The position numbers and the translations under genes are program-made. Of a stretch of 64,000 nt of DNA, positions 54,307-63,882 are shown in pieces. The notes below the pieces were generated by a model, which worked only from the letters and a program-made list of their open reading frames with translations, was not told where the DNA came from and ran no database searches. This stretch comes from an uncultured Bacteroidota bacterium (GTDB lineage Bacteria > Bacteroidota > Bacteroidia > B-17B0 > Aurantibacillaceae). The number at the start of each line of letters is the position of its first letter. The stretch's first letter is position 1. The stretch lies in NCBI GenBank assembly GCA_903893815.1, contig CAITNS010000045.1, forward strand, positions 1 through 64,000, read 5' to 3'.

Positions 54307-54342
54307 AAAAGACCTATTAGAATTATCTAATAGGTCTTTTTT
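54307..54342. terminator. Bidirectional terminator between the CDGSH gene and the S46 peptidase gene
   Basis: Perfect 15-bp stem aaaagacctattaga / tctaataggtctttt with a 4-nt loop, followed by T residues. Convergent genes flank it, so it may serve both. Confidence 0.87.
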
Positions 54343-54360
54343 AAATAATGAATATTGAAG

Positions 54361-56511
54361 TTACTTCACCAATTTCATTTCATTTAATAAATAACCTGCT
54401 CCAGCAAATTTATCAATGATGAATAAAGTGTAGCGCACATCCAAAGTGATATTTCGGCATTGGTTAGGATTATACATAATATCACTCATGGTTCCTTCCC
54501 AATTTCTATCAAAGTTAGTACCAATTAATTGTCCTTTTGCATTAAATACCGGACTGCCACTATTACCACCAGTGGTGTGGTTACTTGCTGTAAAAGCTAC
54601 TTGCAATTTACCATCTTTGTTGGCATATTGTCCGTAATCTTTTTTCTCATAAAGTTCTTTTAATTTTGCAGGCACATCAAACTCTTCGTCTTTTGGAATG
54701 TATTTTTCCATGATACCCTCTAAGGTTGTATAGTAATTGTATTCTACACCATCTTTTGGCACATAATTATTTACTTTACCATAAGCTACTCGCAATGTAG
54801 AGTTAGCATCTGGATAGAATTTTTTGTCTTTAAAGATTTCTTTTTGTCCTTGAATATATAATTTTTGTAATTCATTTATTTCTCTTTCATCGTATTGAAA
54901 TTGAGGAAAAACAGACGTATTATAATATTTTACAATAGAGCTGGTGATGTAAAAAATCGGATCTCTTTCGTACAAATTAGTGTATTTATCATAATCGTTT
55001 AACATCACTTCAGCTTTTTCTTTATCTACAAAATTGGTATTTGAAAATAAGAAGTCGGTCATTTTTTTTGCGTCGTTATTATTAGCAACAATAAACGAAT
55101 CTAACACATAAGGTCTGCTATTGTTTGGCACGCCTTTGATGTATTCTGCTAGCATGGCTTCACATAATTTGATATCAGTTGGTTTATTATAATTTTTAAA
55201 GAAGCCTAACTTTTTGTATTCTTCTAAGGTTTTATCATAGGTGTTTGTGGTCCCTTTTTGTTTTTTCTTTAATTCGTTATTTAAGGTTATATAAAAACGA
55301 GCATAATTAAGCGCGTCAATGGCCATTAAACATTCGCTATAATAATCTACTTGTTTGTTTAGGATTTTATATTCGGCATACACTTTTTGTAATTGAGGAA
55401 AAATATTACCGTACTTTTCTTTTTGAGCAGGATTAACACTTATTGCTTCGTTAAATTGATTTTCAAATAATTGTTTTTTAGCAACAGCATCATATTTTTT
55501 TAAGCCATTCATTTCGCCCATCCATTTTTTGTAGTAGTTAGCAACACTTTGAAATTTACTAGCATAAGCGATACGAACTGCATCACTTTGTAACATATCT
55601 ACATTCATTATATTTAATCGTTTTTCACGAAGAGAAACTTTTAATGGATCGCTTTCGTTCATAATCATATCAACGGCATAGCTTGATAAATATTCTTGTG
55701 TACGACCAGGGAAACCATATACCATGGTAAAATCACCTTGTTTATATCCTTTTAAAGAAATTGGAATCACATTTTTTGGTTTATAAGGAACATTGTCTTT
55801 ACTGTATTCGGCTGGCTTGTTATCTTTATTGGCATAAATACGAAATACTGAAAAATCAGCATTATGACGCGGCCACATCCAGTTATCGCTTTCGCCTCCA
55901 AACTTTCCGATTGAAGAAGGAGGAGCGCCAACCATACGAACATCTTTAAATGTTTCTACAACAAATAAATAATAGTCGTTACCATAAAAAAATGGTTTGA
56001 TAAATGCTTCGTAATGAGTTCCTGCAACAGCTTCTTTTTCTAATTGTTTAATATTAGCTTTAATGATAGAATCTTTTTTAGCTTCGGTGCTGGTAGCGAT
56101 AATTCCTTTTAATACTTTTGCTGTAACATCTTCAATACGCTGTATGATAGTGGCATTTAAGTTTGGCGTATAAACCTCTTCATTTTTATTCATCGCCCAA
56201 AAACCATTGGTTAAGTAATCTTTTTCAACTGTACTATGAAAAGCGATAGCAGAATAACCGCAGTGGTGGTTAGTTAAAATTAAACCTTGGTCAGATACGA
56301 TTTCGGCAGTACAGCCACCTGCAAATTGAACAATGGCATCTTTTAAACTTGATTTATTAACGCTGTAAATTTGTTCGGCAGTTAATTTTAAGCCATTTTT
56401 CTTCATGTCTTTAATGTTCATTGCATTTAAAAGTTGTGGCAACCACATCCCTTCGTCGGCTTTTGATATTAAAGAAATTAATAATGTTAATGCAAGTAGT
56501 TTTTGTTTCAT
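54361..56511 (-). CDS. S46-family dipeptidyl-peptidase, DPP11-like
   Basis: Signal peptide 1-18, then the S46 catalytic triad: TNHHCGYSAI (His), PRHNADFSVFRIYANKD (Asp) and GGNSGSPVFNAKG (Ser). The 716-residue length is typical. The segment NFDRNWEGTMSDIMYNPNQ carries an Arg that, from memory of Porphyromonas DPP11, marks Asp/Glu preference at P1, whereas DPP7 has Gly. DPP11 preference is inference. Periplasmic, role in peptide use. Confidence 0.9.
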   Translation of the reverse strand: MKQKLLALTLLISLISKADEGMWLPQLLNAMNIKDMKKNGLKLTAEQIYSVNKSSLKDAIVQFAGGCTAEIVSDQGLILTNHHCGYSAIAFHSTVEKDYLTNGFWAMNKNEEVYTPNLNATIIQRIEDVTAKVLKGIIATSTEAKKDSIIKANIKQLEKEAVAGTHYEAFIKPFFYGNDYYLFVVETFKDVRMVGAPPSSIGKFGGESDNWMWPRHNADFSVFRIYANKDNKPAEYSKDNVPYKPKNVIPISLKGYKQGDFTMVYGFPGRTQEYLSSYAVDMIMNESDPLKVSLREKRLNIMNVDMLQSDAVRIAYASKFQSVANYYKKWMGEMNGLKKYDAVAKKQLFENQFNEAISVNPAQKEKYGNIFPQLQKVYAEYKILNKQVDYYSECLMAIDALNYARFYITLNNELKKKQKGTTNTYDKTLEEYKKLGFFKNYNKPTDIKLCEAMLAEYIKGVPNNSRPYVLDSFIVANNNDAKKMTDFLFSNTNFVDKEKAEVMLNDYDKYTNLYERDPIFYITSSIVKYYNTSVFPQFQYDEREINELQKLYIQGQKEIFKDKKFYPDANSTLRVAYGKVNNYVPKDGVEYNYYTTLEGIMEKYIPKDEEFDVPAKLKELYEKKDYGQYANKDGKLQVAFTASNHTTGGNSGSPVFNAKGQLIGTNFDRNWEGTMSDIMYNPNQCRNITLDVRYTLFIIDKFAGAGYLLNEMKLVK

Positions 56512-56528
56512 GTTTTGGTTTTATTAAT

Positions 56529-56620
56529 AATTACGAATAAGGTACTAATATACGAATCTGTGTATGCAAAACGTATCATACACAGATTCGTATATTCGTA
56601 TTAAGATTCGTAATCATTTT
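56529..56620. repeat. Palindromic element with a perfect 20-bp inverted repeat
   Basis: 56547-56566 (aatatacgaatctgtgtatg) is exactly repeated inverted at 56577-56596 with a 10-nt loop. Outside it, attacgaat at 56530 pairs with attcgtaat at 56606, so the hairpin continues imperfectly. It lies between the purine nucleoside phosphorylase stop and the S46 start, both on the minus strand. Confidence 0.88.
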
Positions 56621-56640
56621 AATTCGTAATTATAATTGTT

Positions 56641-57456
56641 TTACATACTTCTAATTAATTCCTTCATCAATAAAGTCATTTTAGGTTCTTGCATTTTTGC
56701 AATATGTTGAACTTCTTCGTGACTCACATTTTGAACATCACCTTCAACACCTAAATCAGTTACGATACTTACACCAAATACGCGCATGCCGCCATGTTTT
56801 GCAACAATTACTTCTGGTACAGTACTCATTCCAACGGTATCAGCACCAATTCTTCTGATGTAACTATATTCTGCAGGAGTTTCAAAACAAGGGCCAGTTA
56901 ATCCAGCATAAGAGCCTTGACTTACTTTAATATTATTTGCTTTCGCAATTTCTACAGCCATTGCAATTAATTTTTTATCATACGCTTCGCTCATATCTGG
57001 GAAACGAGGGCCTAGTTCAGCAATGTTTTTTCCAATTAAAGGATTTGTTGGAAATAAATTAATATGATCATTGATAATCATGATTTCTCCAATTTCAAAA
57101 TCAGGATTCATGCCACCACTTGCATTTGATACACATACTGTATGGATGCCAATTGCTTTCATCACACGAACAGGGAATGTAATTTGATGCATGGTGTAAC
57201 CTTCATAAAAATGAAAACGACCTTGCATGGCCATTACTTTTTTGCCACCTAATTCTCCAAATATTAATTTGCCGCTATGACCTTCTACTGTGCTTACAGG
57301 AAAATTCGGAATCTCCTCGTATGGGATAACGAATTCTGCGCTTATTTCTGTTACAAGTCCTCCTAATCCTGTTCCTAAAATAATTCCTATTTCGGGGCGG
57401 AAGTTATTTGTTTTTTCAAGAATACTTTTTGTGGTAAAATTTATTTGTTCTAACAT
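56641..57456 (-). CDS. punA: Purine-nucleoside phosphorylase
   Basis: Phosphorolysis of purine nucleosides to base and (deoxy)ribose-1-phosphate. Motifs of the trimeric type: IGIILGTGLGGL at the N-terminus, GRFHFYEGYTMHQITFPVRV, SNASGGMNPDFEIGEIMIIN and LTGPCFETPAEYSYIRRIGA. The 271-residue length is normal. The start codon lies inside the 3' end of lpxK, overlapping by 41 bp, so the two genes are probably co-transcribed. Confidence 0.94.
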   Translation of the reverse strand: MLEQINFTTKSILEKTNNFRPEIGIILGTGLGGLVTEISAEFVIPYEEIPNFPVSTVEGHSGKLIFGELGGKKVMAMQGRFHFYEGYTMHQITFPVRVMKAIGIHTVCVSNASGGMNPDFEIGEIMIINDHINLFPTNPLIGKNIAELGPRFPDMSEAYDKKLIAMAVEIAKANNIKVSQGSYAGLTGPCFETPAEYSYIRRIGADTVGMSTVPEVIVAKHGGMRVFGVSIVTDLGVEGDVQNVSHEEVQHIAKMQEPKMTLLMKELIRSM

Positions 57457-58498
57457 AGTTTATGATTGTATCGTTAAATTCTTGTGTTTTGTCTTTAAAA
57501 TCTACCTCTATTGGCAAAACGTACAAAGGTAATGTATTTGCTATATCCTGCAAGTCAGTGCCACGTAATCTCATAGCATCTTTTTCTGTAGTGACTACTA
57601 TTTTGTTTCCGCCTTCAATGGCATCTAATTGCGCTCTTACATCTGCAATATCCTGAATTGTAAAGCGGTGATGGTCAGGAAACTGAATATGTTTTATATC
57701 TGAAGCGTATTCTTTTAAGTAGGTAATCATTGGTTGTGGATTACCGATACCTGTAAAAGCAACTATACGATAGCGAAATAAATCATTTAAAGTATCAATG
57801 GTATCAGTAGGATTTTGAAAGCCTTTTAATTCGCCATATTTTAACCAAGTAAAAAATAATTGTTGGTGTGCTAATGGTTTTAAATCTTTAATTACATTTC
57901 TAATTTCAATGGCTGTTGTTTTATCAGGTGTTTTACTGACGATAATAATATCAGCCCTTTCAATGCCTTTTTTTGATTCTCTTAAATAACCAGCCGGCAT
58001 CATGCAATCGTTTAAATACAAGTTATTGTATTCACTTATCACAATTTTCAGTTCGCAGTTTAAAGCACGATGCTGAAAGGCATCATCTAAAATCACCACT
58101 TTTGGAGGCTCAGGAAATTCTAATATTTTTTTAATGCCATTAACTCTATTGGCATCTACGCAAACTTCTAATTGAGGATTTTTTGTTTTGTATTGCAATG
58201 GTTCGTCGCCAATATCAAATGCTGTGCTTAAATTTGTTGCCTGAATAAAGCCAGATGTTTTACGTTTGTAACCGCGACTAAGTATGGCTATTTTAAAGTC
58301 GTTTTGTAATATATTAATTAAATACTCCACATGAGGTGTTTTTCCAGTACCACCAACTGCCAAATTTCCAACACAAATAGTGTGTATGTCAACAGATTTA
58401 CTTTTTAAAAATTTCCAATCGTATAATAAATTACGCAACGAGGTGATAATGCCATAAATTACAGCAAAAGGAAATAAAAGTATTTTCTTTAAAGTCAC
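57416..58498 (-). CDS. lpxK: Tetraacyldisaccharide 4'-kinase
   Basis: Phosphorylates the 4' position of the lipid A disaccharide at the inner membrane. N-terminal membrane anchor, then the Walker A region GNLAVGGTGKTPHVEYL at about residues 43-59, and downstream ILSRGYKRKTSGFI, LDDAFQHRALNCELKIVIS and FTGIGNPQPMITYLKEYAS. The 360-residue length is normal. Its 3' end runs 41 bp past the start of punA. Confidence 0.93.
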   Translation of the reverse strand: MTLKKILLFPFAVIYGIITSLRNLLYDWKFLKSKSVDIHTICVGNLAVGGTGKTPHVEYLINILQNDFKIAILSRGYKRKTSGFIQATNLSTAFDIGDEPLQYKTKNPQLEVCVDANRVNGIKKILEFPEPPKVVILDDAFQHRALNCELKIVISEYNNLYLNDCMMPAGYLRESKKGIERADIIIVSKTPDKTTAIEIRNVIKDLKPLAHQQLFFTWLKYGELKGFQNPTDTIDTLNDLFRYRIVAFTGIGNPQPMITYLKEYASDIKHIQFPDHHRFTIQDIADVRAQLDAIEGGNKIVVTTEKDAMRLRGTDLQDIANTLPLYVLPIEVDFKDKTQEFNDTIINYVRTNKFYHKKYS

Positions 58499-58559
58499 CT
58501 AAATATTAATAAAGTAGTGAATTTAGGGGGTTTTTCTTGAAAAATGAAATCTTTTTAGA

Positions 58560-59786
58560 CTATTCCTTCACTTCAATCCATAATTTGCAAGGCTCTAATT
58601 TACAGCCGTTTGCATCGGTTTCTGTAACCTCTAAATATCCACTTTGATAATCTATATCAACCGTGGTTGAATTGGTGTATTTTCCATTGCTAATCCACAT
58701 ACCTGCAGGCATATTCCAAAGGTATTTTGAACCTTGATGAAAAGGAACGGAGTAGGTGAGATTGGTTGTTTTTGGTTTTACTATTGTTTCGCCAATAATT
58801 TGATAAGGTGTTTTGATGAGTCCGAAAAATTGTGCTGCCCAAAATGTACTATGAAACCCTTTGTTAATTGCGAATAACCCTGTTTTCCCTCCTTGTGTAG
58901 AGCAACTACCTGTATCAATTGGTAAAGCATGACCAATGCCTCTGATTCGGTAATAACGCACTATTTCTTCTTGTTGATTGTTTTTGTAAATGGTACATTC
59001 AATATCTTCATCATTTCTAAAACGCTCATAATGCTCATCTTCTTCATAATCGGCATTGTGAATATTAGTCCATTGTTTAATGAGTTGATTGGAATTATTA
59101 GTGCTGACAACTAGGTCAATTCCACCGTGAAAAACAATTAGTTTCGGATACTTGCCTTTGTAATTTGGGTTTTCTTTTCGAACTAAATCTCCCCAATCTT
59201 CAGGCGATTTAGAAACCATACCCACCATGGAAGTCCCGGCCTTCATAACAGATTCAGCTGATTTGTAGGGGCCGCCAGCCATCACTCCACCTTTATCAAA
59301 TACTTCAGGAAAAACTGCCATCATAATGCTACTCATGGCACCACCTGCCGAAAGACCAATCACATAAATTTTAGTGCTATCAATGTTTTTATTTTTCTTT
59401 AAATGTGTTATCATTTGCATGATAGATGCAGGCTCGCCTTTATCACGACTTTGGTCGGAAGCACGGTACCAATTAAAGCAATTTTCAGGATTATTGATGA
59501 TGATTTGCTCAGGATATAAAACATAAAACTGATGCAGTTTTGCTAATTTATTCCAACCACTTTGTTCGGCGCAGGATTTTGCCATTTGTGTGCAACCATG
59601 CAAAACTACCACTAATGGAGCTTTCTCAGTAATGTTTCCTGGATCATAAAACATCAATTTTAAATTACCAGGATTTGTACCAAAGGGACGAATTTGAACT
59701 AAATCCTCTTGCGAAAAAATAGAATGAATCGTAAAGATGCTCGAAAAAACGGTCACTATTAAGTATAACCTAAATTTTGATTTCAT
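58560..59786 (-). CDS. Secreted PHB-depolymerase-like esterase
   Basis: Signal peptide 1-25. The catalytic domain matches the short-chain PHA depolymerase/esterase PHB family: VVVLHGCTQMAKSCAEQSGW (oxyanion region), lipase box GLSAGGAMS with Ser at about 147, HGGIDLVVSTNNSNQLIKQW, and GIGHALPIDTGSCSTQGGKTG with the C-terminal His. A C-terminal beta domain (about 345-405) lacks a type IX signal. The start shares one base with the stop of the upstream type IX cargo gene, which suggests joint expression. Confidence 0.85.
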   Translation of the reverse strand: MKSKFRLYLIVTVFSSIFTIHSIFSQEDLVQIRPFGTNPGNLKLMFYDPGNITEKAPLVVVLHGCTQMAKSCAEQSGWNKLAKLHQFYVLYPEQIIINNPENCFNWYRASDQSRDKGEPASIMQMITHLKKNKNIDSTKIYVIGLSAGGAMSSIMMAVFPEVFDKGGVMAGGPYKSAESVMKAGTSMVGMVSKSPEDWGDLVRKENPNYKGKYPKLIVFHGGIDLVVSTNNSNQLIKQWTNIHNADYEEDEHYERFRNDEDIECTIYKNNQQEEIVRYYRIRGIGHALPIDTGSCSTQGGKTGLFAINKGFHSTFWAAQFFGLIKTPYQIIGETIVKPKTTNLTYSVPFHQGSKYLWNMPAGMWISNGKYTNSTTVDIDYQSGYLEVTETDANGCKLEPCKLWIEVKE

Positions 59787-60787
59787 TATCTAAATAAAGA
59801 AATATGTCCGTTGCGAACTAGTTTTTTATCGTTACCTCTTTGAATGGCTTCTAAGCGATAAACATAAACGTCATCAGGACAAGGATTTCCTTTAAATTTA
59901 CCATCCCATTTAGCATTAATATTGGTAGATGTGTAAACGGTGTTACCCCATCTGTCAAAAATAGTTAACGAAAAGTAATTGTATTCGCATTGAAATATAG
60001 GAGAGAAAACATCATTTCTATCATCGTCATTTGGCGTAAAACTATTAGGGATATAAACATCACAATCGCAATTTTTATATTTAATAACCACGCTATCTGT
60101 TCTAATACCACAAGTTTTGGATGTGCTAATTACCCAATATAAACCCTCTTTAGTAGCTGTGATACTTGATGTATTAGAGCCTGTATTCCAAAATAATTTT
60201 ACATCTGAAGGAGCTTTAACCGATAGAATTTTGTTAGGCTCGTTTTCACAAACTAAAATTTCTTTACCAAAATTAGGTACTACGGCATTTGCAGAACTTA
60301 CTTTAAATGTATCAATATAAGTACAACCTTTGTTATTGCTTTTTAACCAATACATTCCTGGTTTTTCGATTTTTATTTGGTCGCTAGTTTCCCCTGCACT
60401 CCAAGCGTATTTATAGTTTTTGTTATTTGCGGTAATAGTTATTGGATTGCCGCAAATAATGGTATCTCTGATGCGGATTTTAGGTCTTTCGTTAAACTTT
60501 AAATAGGTGGTATCTATAAGTGTTCTTTTTCCATCAATAATTTTTATTGAGTAAGTGCCTTTCTTTTTGATGTAAAATTGTTTTGTATTTACAATGATGC
60601 CATAACTTGTATTTAATTGATAGGTGGCATTTTTGCTTACTTGATCTTCAGTGAACTTAATTAAAAATGAATCACCCGCACAAATGAATGTTGTATCAGG
60701 TAATAAATTTGATGGTTTTATCTGTGCATTTAAATTACACAGTAAAACACTAAATAGTAATATGAATATGTTTTTTTTGATTCTCAA
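59786..60787 (-). CDS. Type IX cargo protein with gliding-motility-associated C-terminal (type B) sorting domain
   Basis: Signal peptide 1-21 (VLLCNLNAQ). The middle 220 residues are beta-rich immunoglobulin-like repeats with sites such as CGNPITITANNKNYKYAWSA. The last 90 residues are the type B domain: DVYIPNSFTPNDDDRNDVFS, FDRWGNTVYTSTN, KWDGKFKGNPCPDDVYVYRL and NGHISLFR. Exported by type IX secretion. Downstream and overlapping by one base is the esterase gene. Confidence 0.9.
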   Translation of the reverse strand: MRIKKNIFILLFSVLLCNLNAQIKPSNLLPDTTFICAGDSFLIKFTEDQVSKNATYQLNTSYGIIVNTKQFYIKKKGTYSIKIIDGKRTLIDTTYLKFNERPKIRIRDTIICGNPITITANNKNYKYAWSAGETSDQIKIEKPGMYWLKSNNKGCTYIDTFKVSSANAVVPNFGKEILVCENEPNKILSVKAPSDVKLFWNTGSNTSSITATKEGLYWVISTSKTCGIRTDSVVIKYKNCDCDVYIPNSFTPNDDDRNDVFSPIFQCEYNYFSLTIFDRWGNTVYTSTNINAKWDGKFKGNPCPDDVYVYRLEAIQRGNDKKLVRNGHISLFR

Positions 60788-60853
60788 TTAAATGCAAAAG
60801 TTATGCGCTTATGATGTTGTTATTTGTTAATTTATATTAATTATTTTCAAAAA

Positions 60854-61336
60854 TTAAATCTGCAAAGAAATTGTGATTCTTGTACCTTGTTCGGCGGGTG
60901 ATAATTCAGATTTATCGATTATCACCACTTTTTGATTCTTTCCAGTCAGTTTTGTATTCAATTCCAATATATTTTCAATTGTTTTCGTTCCTAGCGATTT
61001 GTGACCAGCTTTCGCATTTTCTTTGGCCTTATTAAATCCAATACCGTCATCTTCAATAATAATTAATAAAGTTTTTTCGTTTTGTTTTTTGAAACGGATG
61101 TATAAATTACCATGTTTATGTTTAGGTAAAATACCATGTATAATCGAGTTTTCGGCATAAGGTTGAATAATCATATTAGGGATTTTAATATCTAGCGTAT
61201 TAATATCCTGAGCCACATCTAAATGAAAATCAAACTTTCCTTTAAATCGTTCTTTTTCTAAATCCAAATAATAATTTAATCGTATTAACTCTTCATGTAA
61301 AGCAATTTCGCTTTGCGAAGCTTTTTCGATAATCAT
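60854..61336 (-). CDS. Detached ATPase (HATPase_c) part of a LytS/YehU-type histidine kinase
   Basis: Contains PYAENSIIHGILPKHKHGNL (N box) and EDDGIGFNKAKENAKAGHKS (G box), so it is the ATP-binding half. It reads in the same frame as the large upstream sensor; translated from 61420, LTSIQNYINLNDSLKASEYL leads directly to the ATG at 61336. It can only be expressed from an internal start, or through the stop. No response regulator lies between it and the next gene. Confidence 0.85.
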   Translation of the reverse strand: MIIEKASQSEIALHEELIRLNYYLDLEKERFKGKFDFHLDVAQDINTLDIKIPNMIIQPYAENSIIHGILPKHKHGNLYIRFKKQNEKTLLIIIEDDGIGFNKAKENAKAGHKSLGTKTIENILELNTKLTGKNQKVVIIDKSELSPAEQGTRITISLQI

Positions 61337-61420
61337 TCTGATTAATCTAGAAAATTTAGCAAGGTATTCACTCGCTTTTAAAGAGTCGTTTAAGTTGATG
61401 TAATTTTGAATAGAAGTTAA

Positions 61421-63796
61421 TTAATTAAAAATAAAGTGCGGACTCATTAACGAATTCATTGCTTGATGTTTCAGTAAATTTACTTGGCGATCTTCTTGCA
61501 CTCTTCTAGTAGCTTTTGTTCGCACACGTTTAACAACAATAACAGCTACAATAATTATAAAGAGTAGTGCTCCAAAAATGATTGATAGCGTAAACCAAAT
61601 GGTTTGCTTAAAAGGAATTTCTTTTTTTATGGTGATATAAATAGGGTCAGACCAATTAAATCCATCGTAGGAATAGATAATTTCTAGTTGATGTGTTCCT
61701 CCGTTAATTGATGTTAAGTGGATTTGCCGGTTTTCTAAATCAAACCATCCTTTGTCTTTATTACTATTGTATCTATAACGGTAATATTGTTTGTTAGGTT
61801 TTACATATAGTGGACTAGAAAAACTAATCATCACATCAGTTTGAGCGCTGGTTAAATTTAATTTATTGTTTTGTAGTTCTATAATACTTCCTTCCGCATC
61901 AATACTTGTTATAAATAACTTATTTGCTGGTCTTGTTTGTTTTAATAGATCATTGATAGCGCATATTGTAATTCCTTTATCACTACAAATGCAACAATTG
62001 TTGCCGTTAAATACAACATCGTTGATAGTGTTTGATAACAATCCGTTTGATTTATTATAAATGACTATTGGTTGAAATTTGTTATCGCAGATAAACAAGC
62101 CATCTAAAGTGGCAATCCATATTCGGTTTTGATAAAATTTTATTTTTTTAACTGCGGTTAATTGTTGCGTACCAATTTCTTGTATTAGGATAGAGTCTTC
62201 GAAAATCGTGATGCCGTTTTCATGTGCTAAGTAAGTTTTGTTCTGGAAGTGTTTAATATCGTTAATACCGAAACTAAACAATTGATTACGATAGTTTTTA
62301 TAGCTTTTTGTTTTTAAAGAATACACACTTAATCCATCAGATGTTCCAACAAGGAGATTATCATTTAGTTCGAAAATAGTATTGATTTTGGTTCTATAAT
62401 CGGGATAAGAAATAAGGGTGTCAATAACCATGTACTTCTCTGACTTATAGTTTTTTATTTTATATAAAGTAGCGGTCCCATCTGCCATATAGGCTTCTTC
62501 TGGGTTTTGGCAATATGAAAATAAACGAGATGCAATTGGAGAAAAATTATAGAAAGAATTATTCAATAAAAATGACCCTTTTTTATTATTAGCTGAGTTT
62601 GTTTTAGAATAGATGACTTCTTTTCCTGAAGTATGAATACCATAAACCGTTTCGTTAAACAACTCATCTGGAGCAATTATAGTTTGAGTGTTGTTATTTG
62701 TTTCATCAAAAATAAATAAGCCATTATTTGTTCCAACCACAATGCTTTTTTCTACAAATGCTGCACTGCTAACTGGTAATATTTTTCGACCAGATGTAAA
62801 GGAGAAGTTTTGTAATTGAGGATTTTGAATAAAGTATACACCATCATTAAAGGTTCCTATCCAAATATGATCGTCGGTATCTTTATAAATACAATTAATT
62901 AGTACTTTGTCTATACCCAATAAATCAAAGGCATCAAAGATGATATTGTTTTCAATAACATATAAATTATCATCAGGATTGTTTGTGAACCAAAGACGTT
63001 GGTATTTGTCGATAATTAATTTACTTACACGAGCCGTGTTATTAGCACTAAAAAAGCTAGTTGCCTTTTGAGTTTTTACCGCGATAGTTTTAATAATTTC
63101 ATTATTTTTAATGCATAAAATAGCATTATCACTTCCTATATATAATGTCCCAGTTGTATCTTCTGTAATAGAATAAATGGGGATTGTTTTTCCAATATTT
63201 ATTTTTTCTTGAACCCCATTTTTAAACTGATATAAACCATCTGTTCTCCCAACTAATACTTGATTTTGTTTAGTTTTAAAAATGGCAAATGCTTGATTGT
63301 TATTGTCTGCTTTTTTTACATTGTCTTCATATACAGTTCCCGTTTTTAATTCGGTTGATGATACCGATATTTGATCGTTTAATGAATATCCGTAATTTGC
63401 ATCCAATATCAATTCATCAACAGAGTTATCAAACACTAGGTTTTTTAAAAGAGAAGCGTCGTTTTCTTTTTTCTTGTATTCGTAAATTCCTTCTCTACGA
63501 TTGATAATGATTAAATTGTCAGCGCTATTAAATCCAATATTTCTGATGTAATTAGATTTAAGAGGGATTTTTGGTTTTATTTTTTCAAATTTATAACCAT
63601 CAAAATTATAGACGCCATTTTCGGTAGCTAAGTATAGTATATGATGTTTATCTTGCTTTATAGCAAAAACATTAGCATTACTTAATCCGTCTTCTGGTCC
63701 ATAATGCTGAAACGAAAAGCTTCGATTTTGAGCATTACTATTTATCGCAAATAGACAGGCGCAAATAATAAATTGAAGTATGTTTTTTTGTAACAT
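61421..63796 (-). CDS. Sensor part of a two-component-propeller histidine kinase, truncated by an in-frame stop
   Basis: Signal peptide 1-22, a periplasmic sensor with Reg_prop/propeller-type repeats (FSFQHYGPEDGLSNANVFAI, LYLATENGVYNFDGYKFEK), a Y_Y_Y domain at about 640-720 (YRYRYNSNKDKGWFDLENR), a membrane helix at about 730-755 and the kinase H box AMNSLMSPHFIFN. The normal next residues are Ser-Leu-Asn-Ser; the Ser position is TAA (61421-61423), a single-base change from TCA. The remainder of the kinase continues without a frameshift to 60854. Confidence 0.88.
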   Translation of the reverse strand: MLQKNILQFIICACLFAINSNAQNRSFSFQHYGPEDGLSNANVFAIKQDKHHILYLATENGVYNFDGYKFEKIKPKIPLKSNYIRNIGFNSADNLIIINRREGIYEYKKKENDASLLKNLVFDNSVDELILDANYGYSLNDQISVSSTELKTGTVYEDNVKKADNNNQAFAIFKTKQNQVLVGRTDGLYQFKNGVQEKINIGKTIPIYSITEDTTGTLYIGSDNAILCIKNNEIIKTIAVKTQKATSFFSANNTARVSKLIIDKYQRLWFTNNPDDNLYVIENNIIFDAFDLLGIDKVLINCIYKDTDDHIWIGTFNDGVYFIQNPQLQNFSFTSGRKILPVSSAAFVEKSIVVGTNNGLFIFDETNNNTQTIIAPDELFNETVYGIHTSGKEVIYSKTNSANNKKGSFLLNNSFYNFSPIASRLFSYCQNPEEAYMADGTATLYKIKNYKSEKYMVIDTLISYPDYRTKINTIFELNDNLLVGTSDGLSVYSLKTKSYKNYRNQLFSFGINDIKHFQNKTYLAHENGITIFEDSILIQEIGTQQLTAVKKIKFYQNRIWIATLDGLFICDNKFQPIVIYNKSNGLLSNTINDVVFNGNNCCICSDKGITICAINDLLKQTRPANKLFITSIDAEGSIIELQNNKLNLTSAQTDVMISFSSPLYVKPNKQYYRYRYNSNKDKGWFDLENRQIHLTSINGGTHQLEIIYSYDGFNWSDPIYITIKKEIPFKQTIWFTLSIIFGALLFIIIVAVIVVKRVRTKATRRVQEDRQVNLLKHQAMNSLMSPHFIFN

Positions 63797-63882
63797 ATAA
63801 AGTACATAAAAATAAGAAAAATATGTTAAACTTGCCTTTTATAAAGGCTTTAATGAAAAAATGAGTTGTTTTTTTGATTATA

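Noticed and set aside
60854-63796. Alternative genetic code reassigning TAA
   Set aside because: Many other genes here end normally in TAA and are of family length, so a local point change is far simpler.
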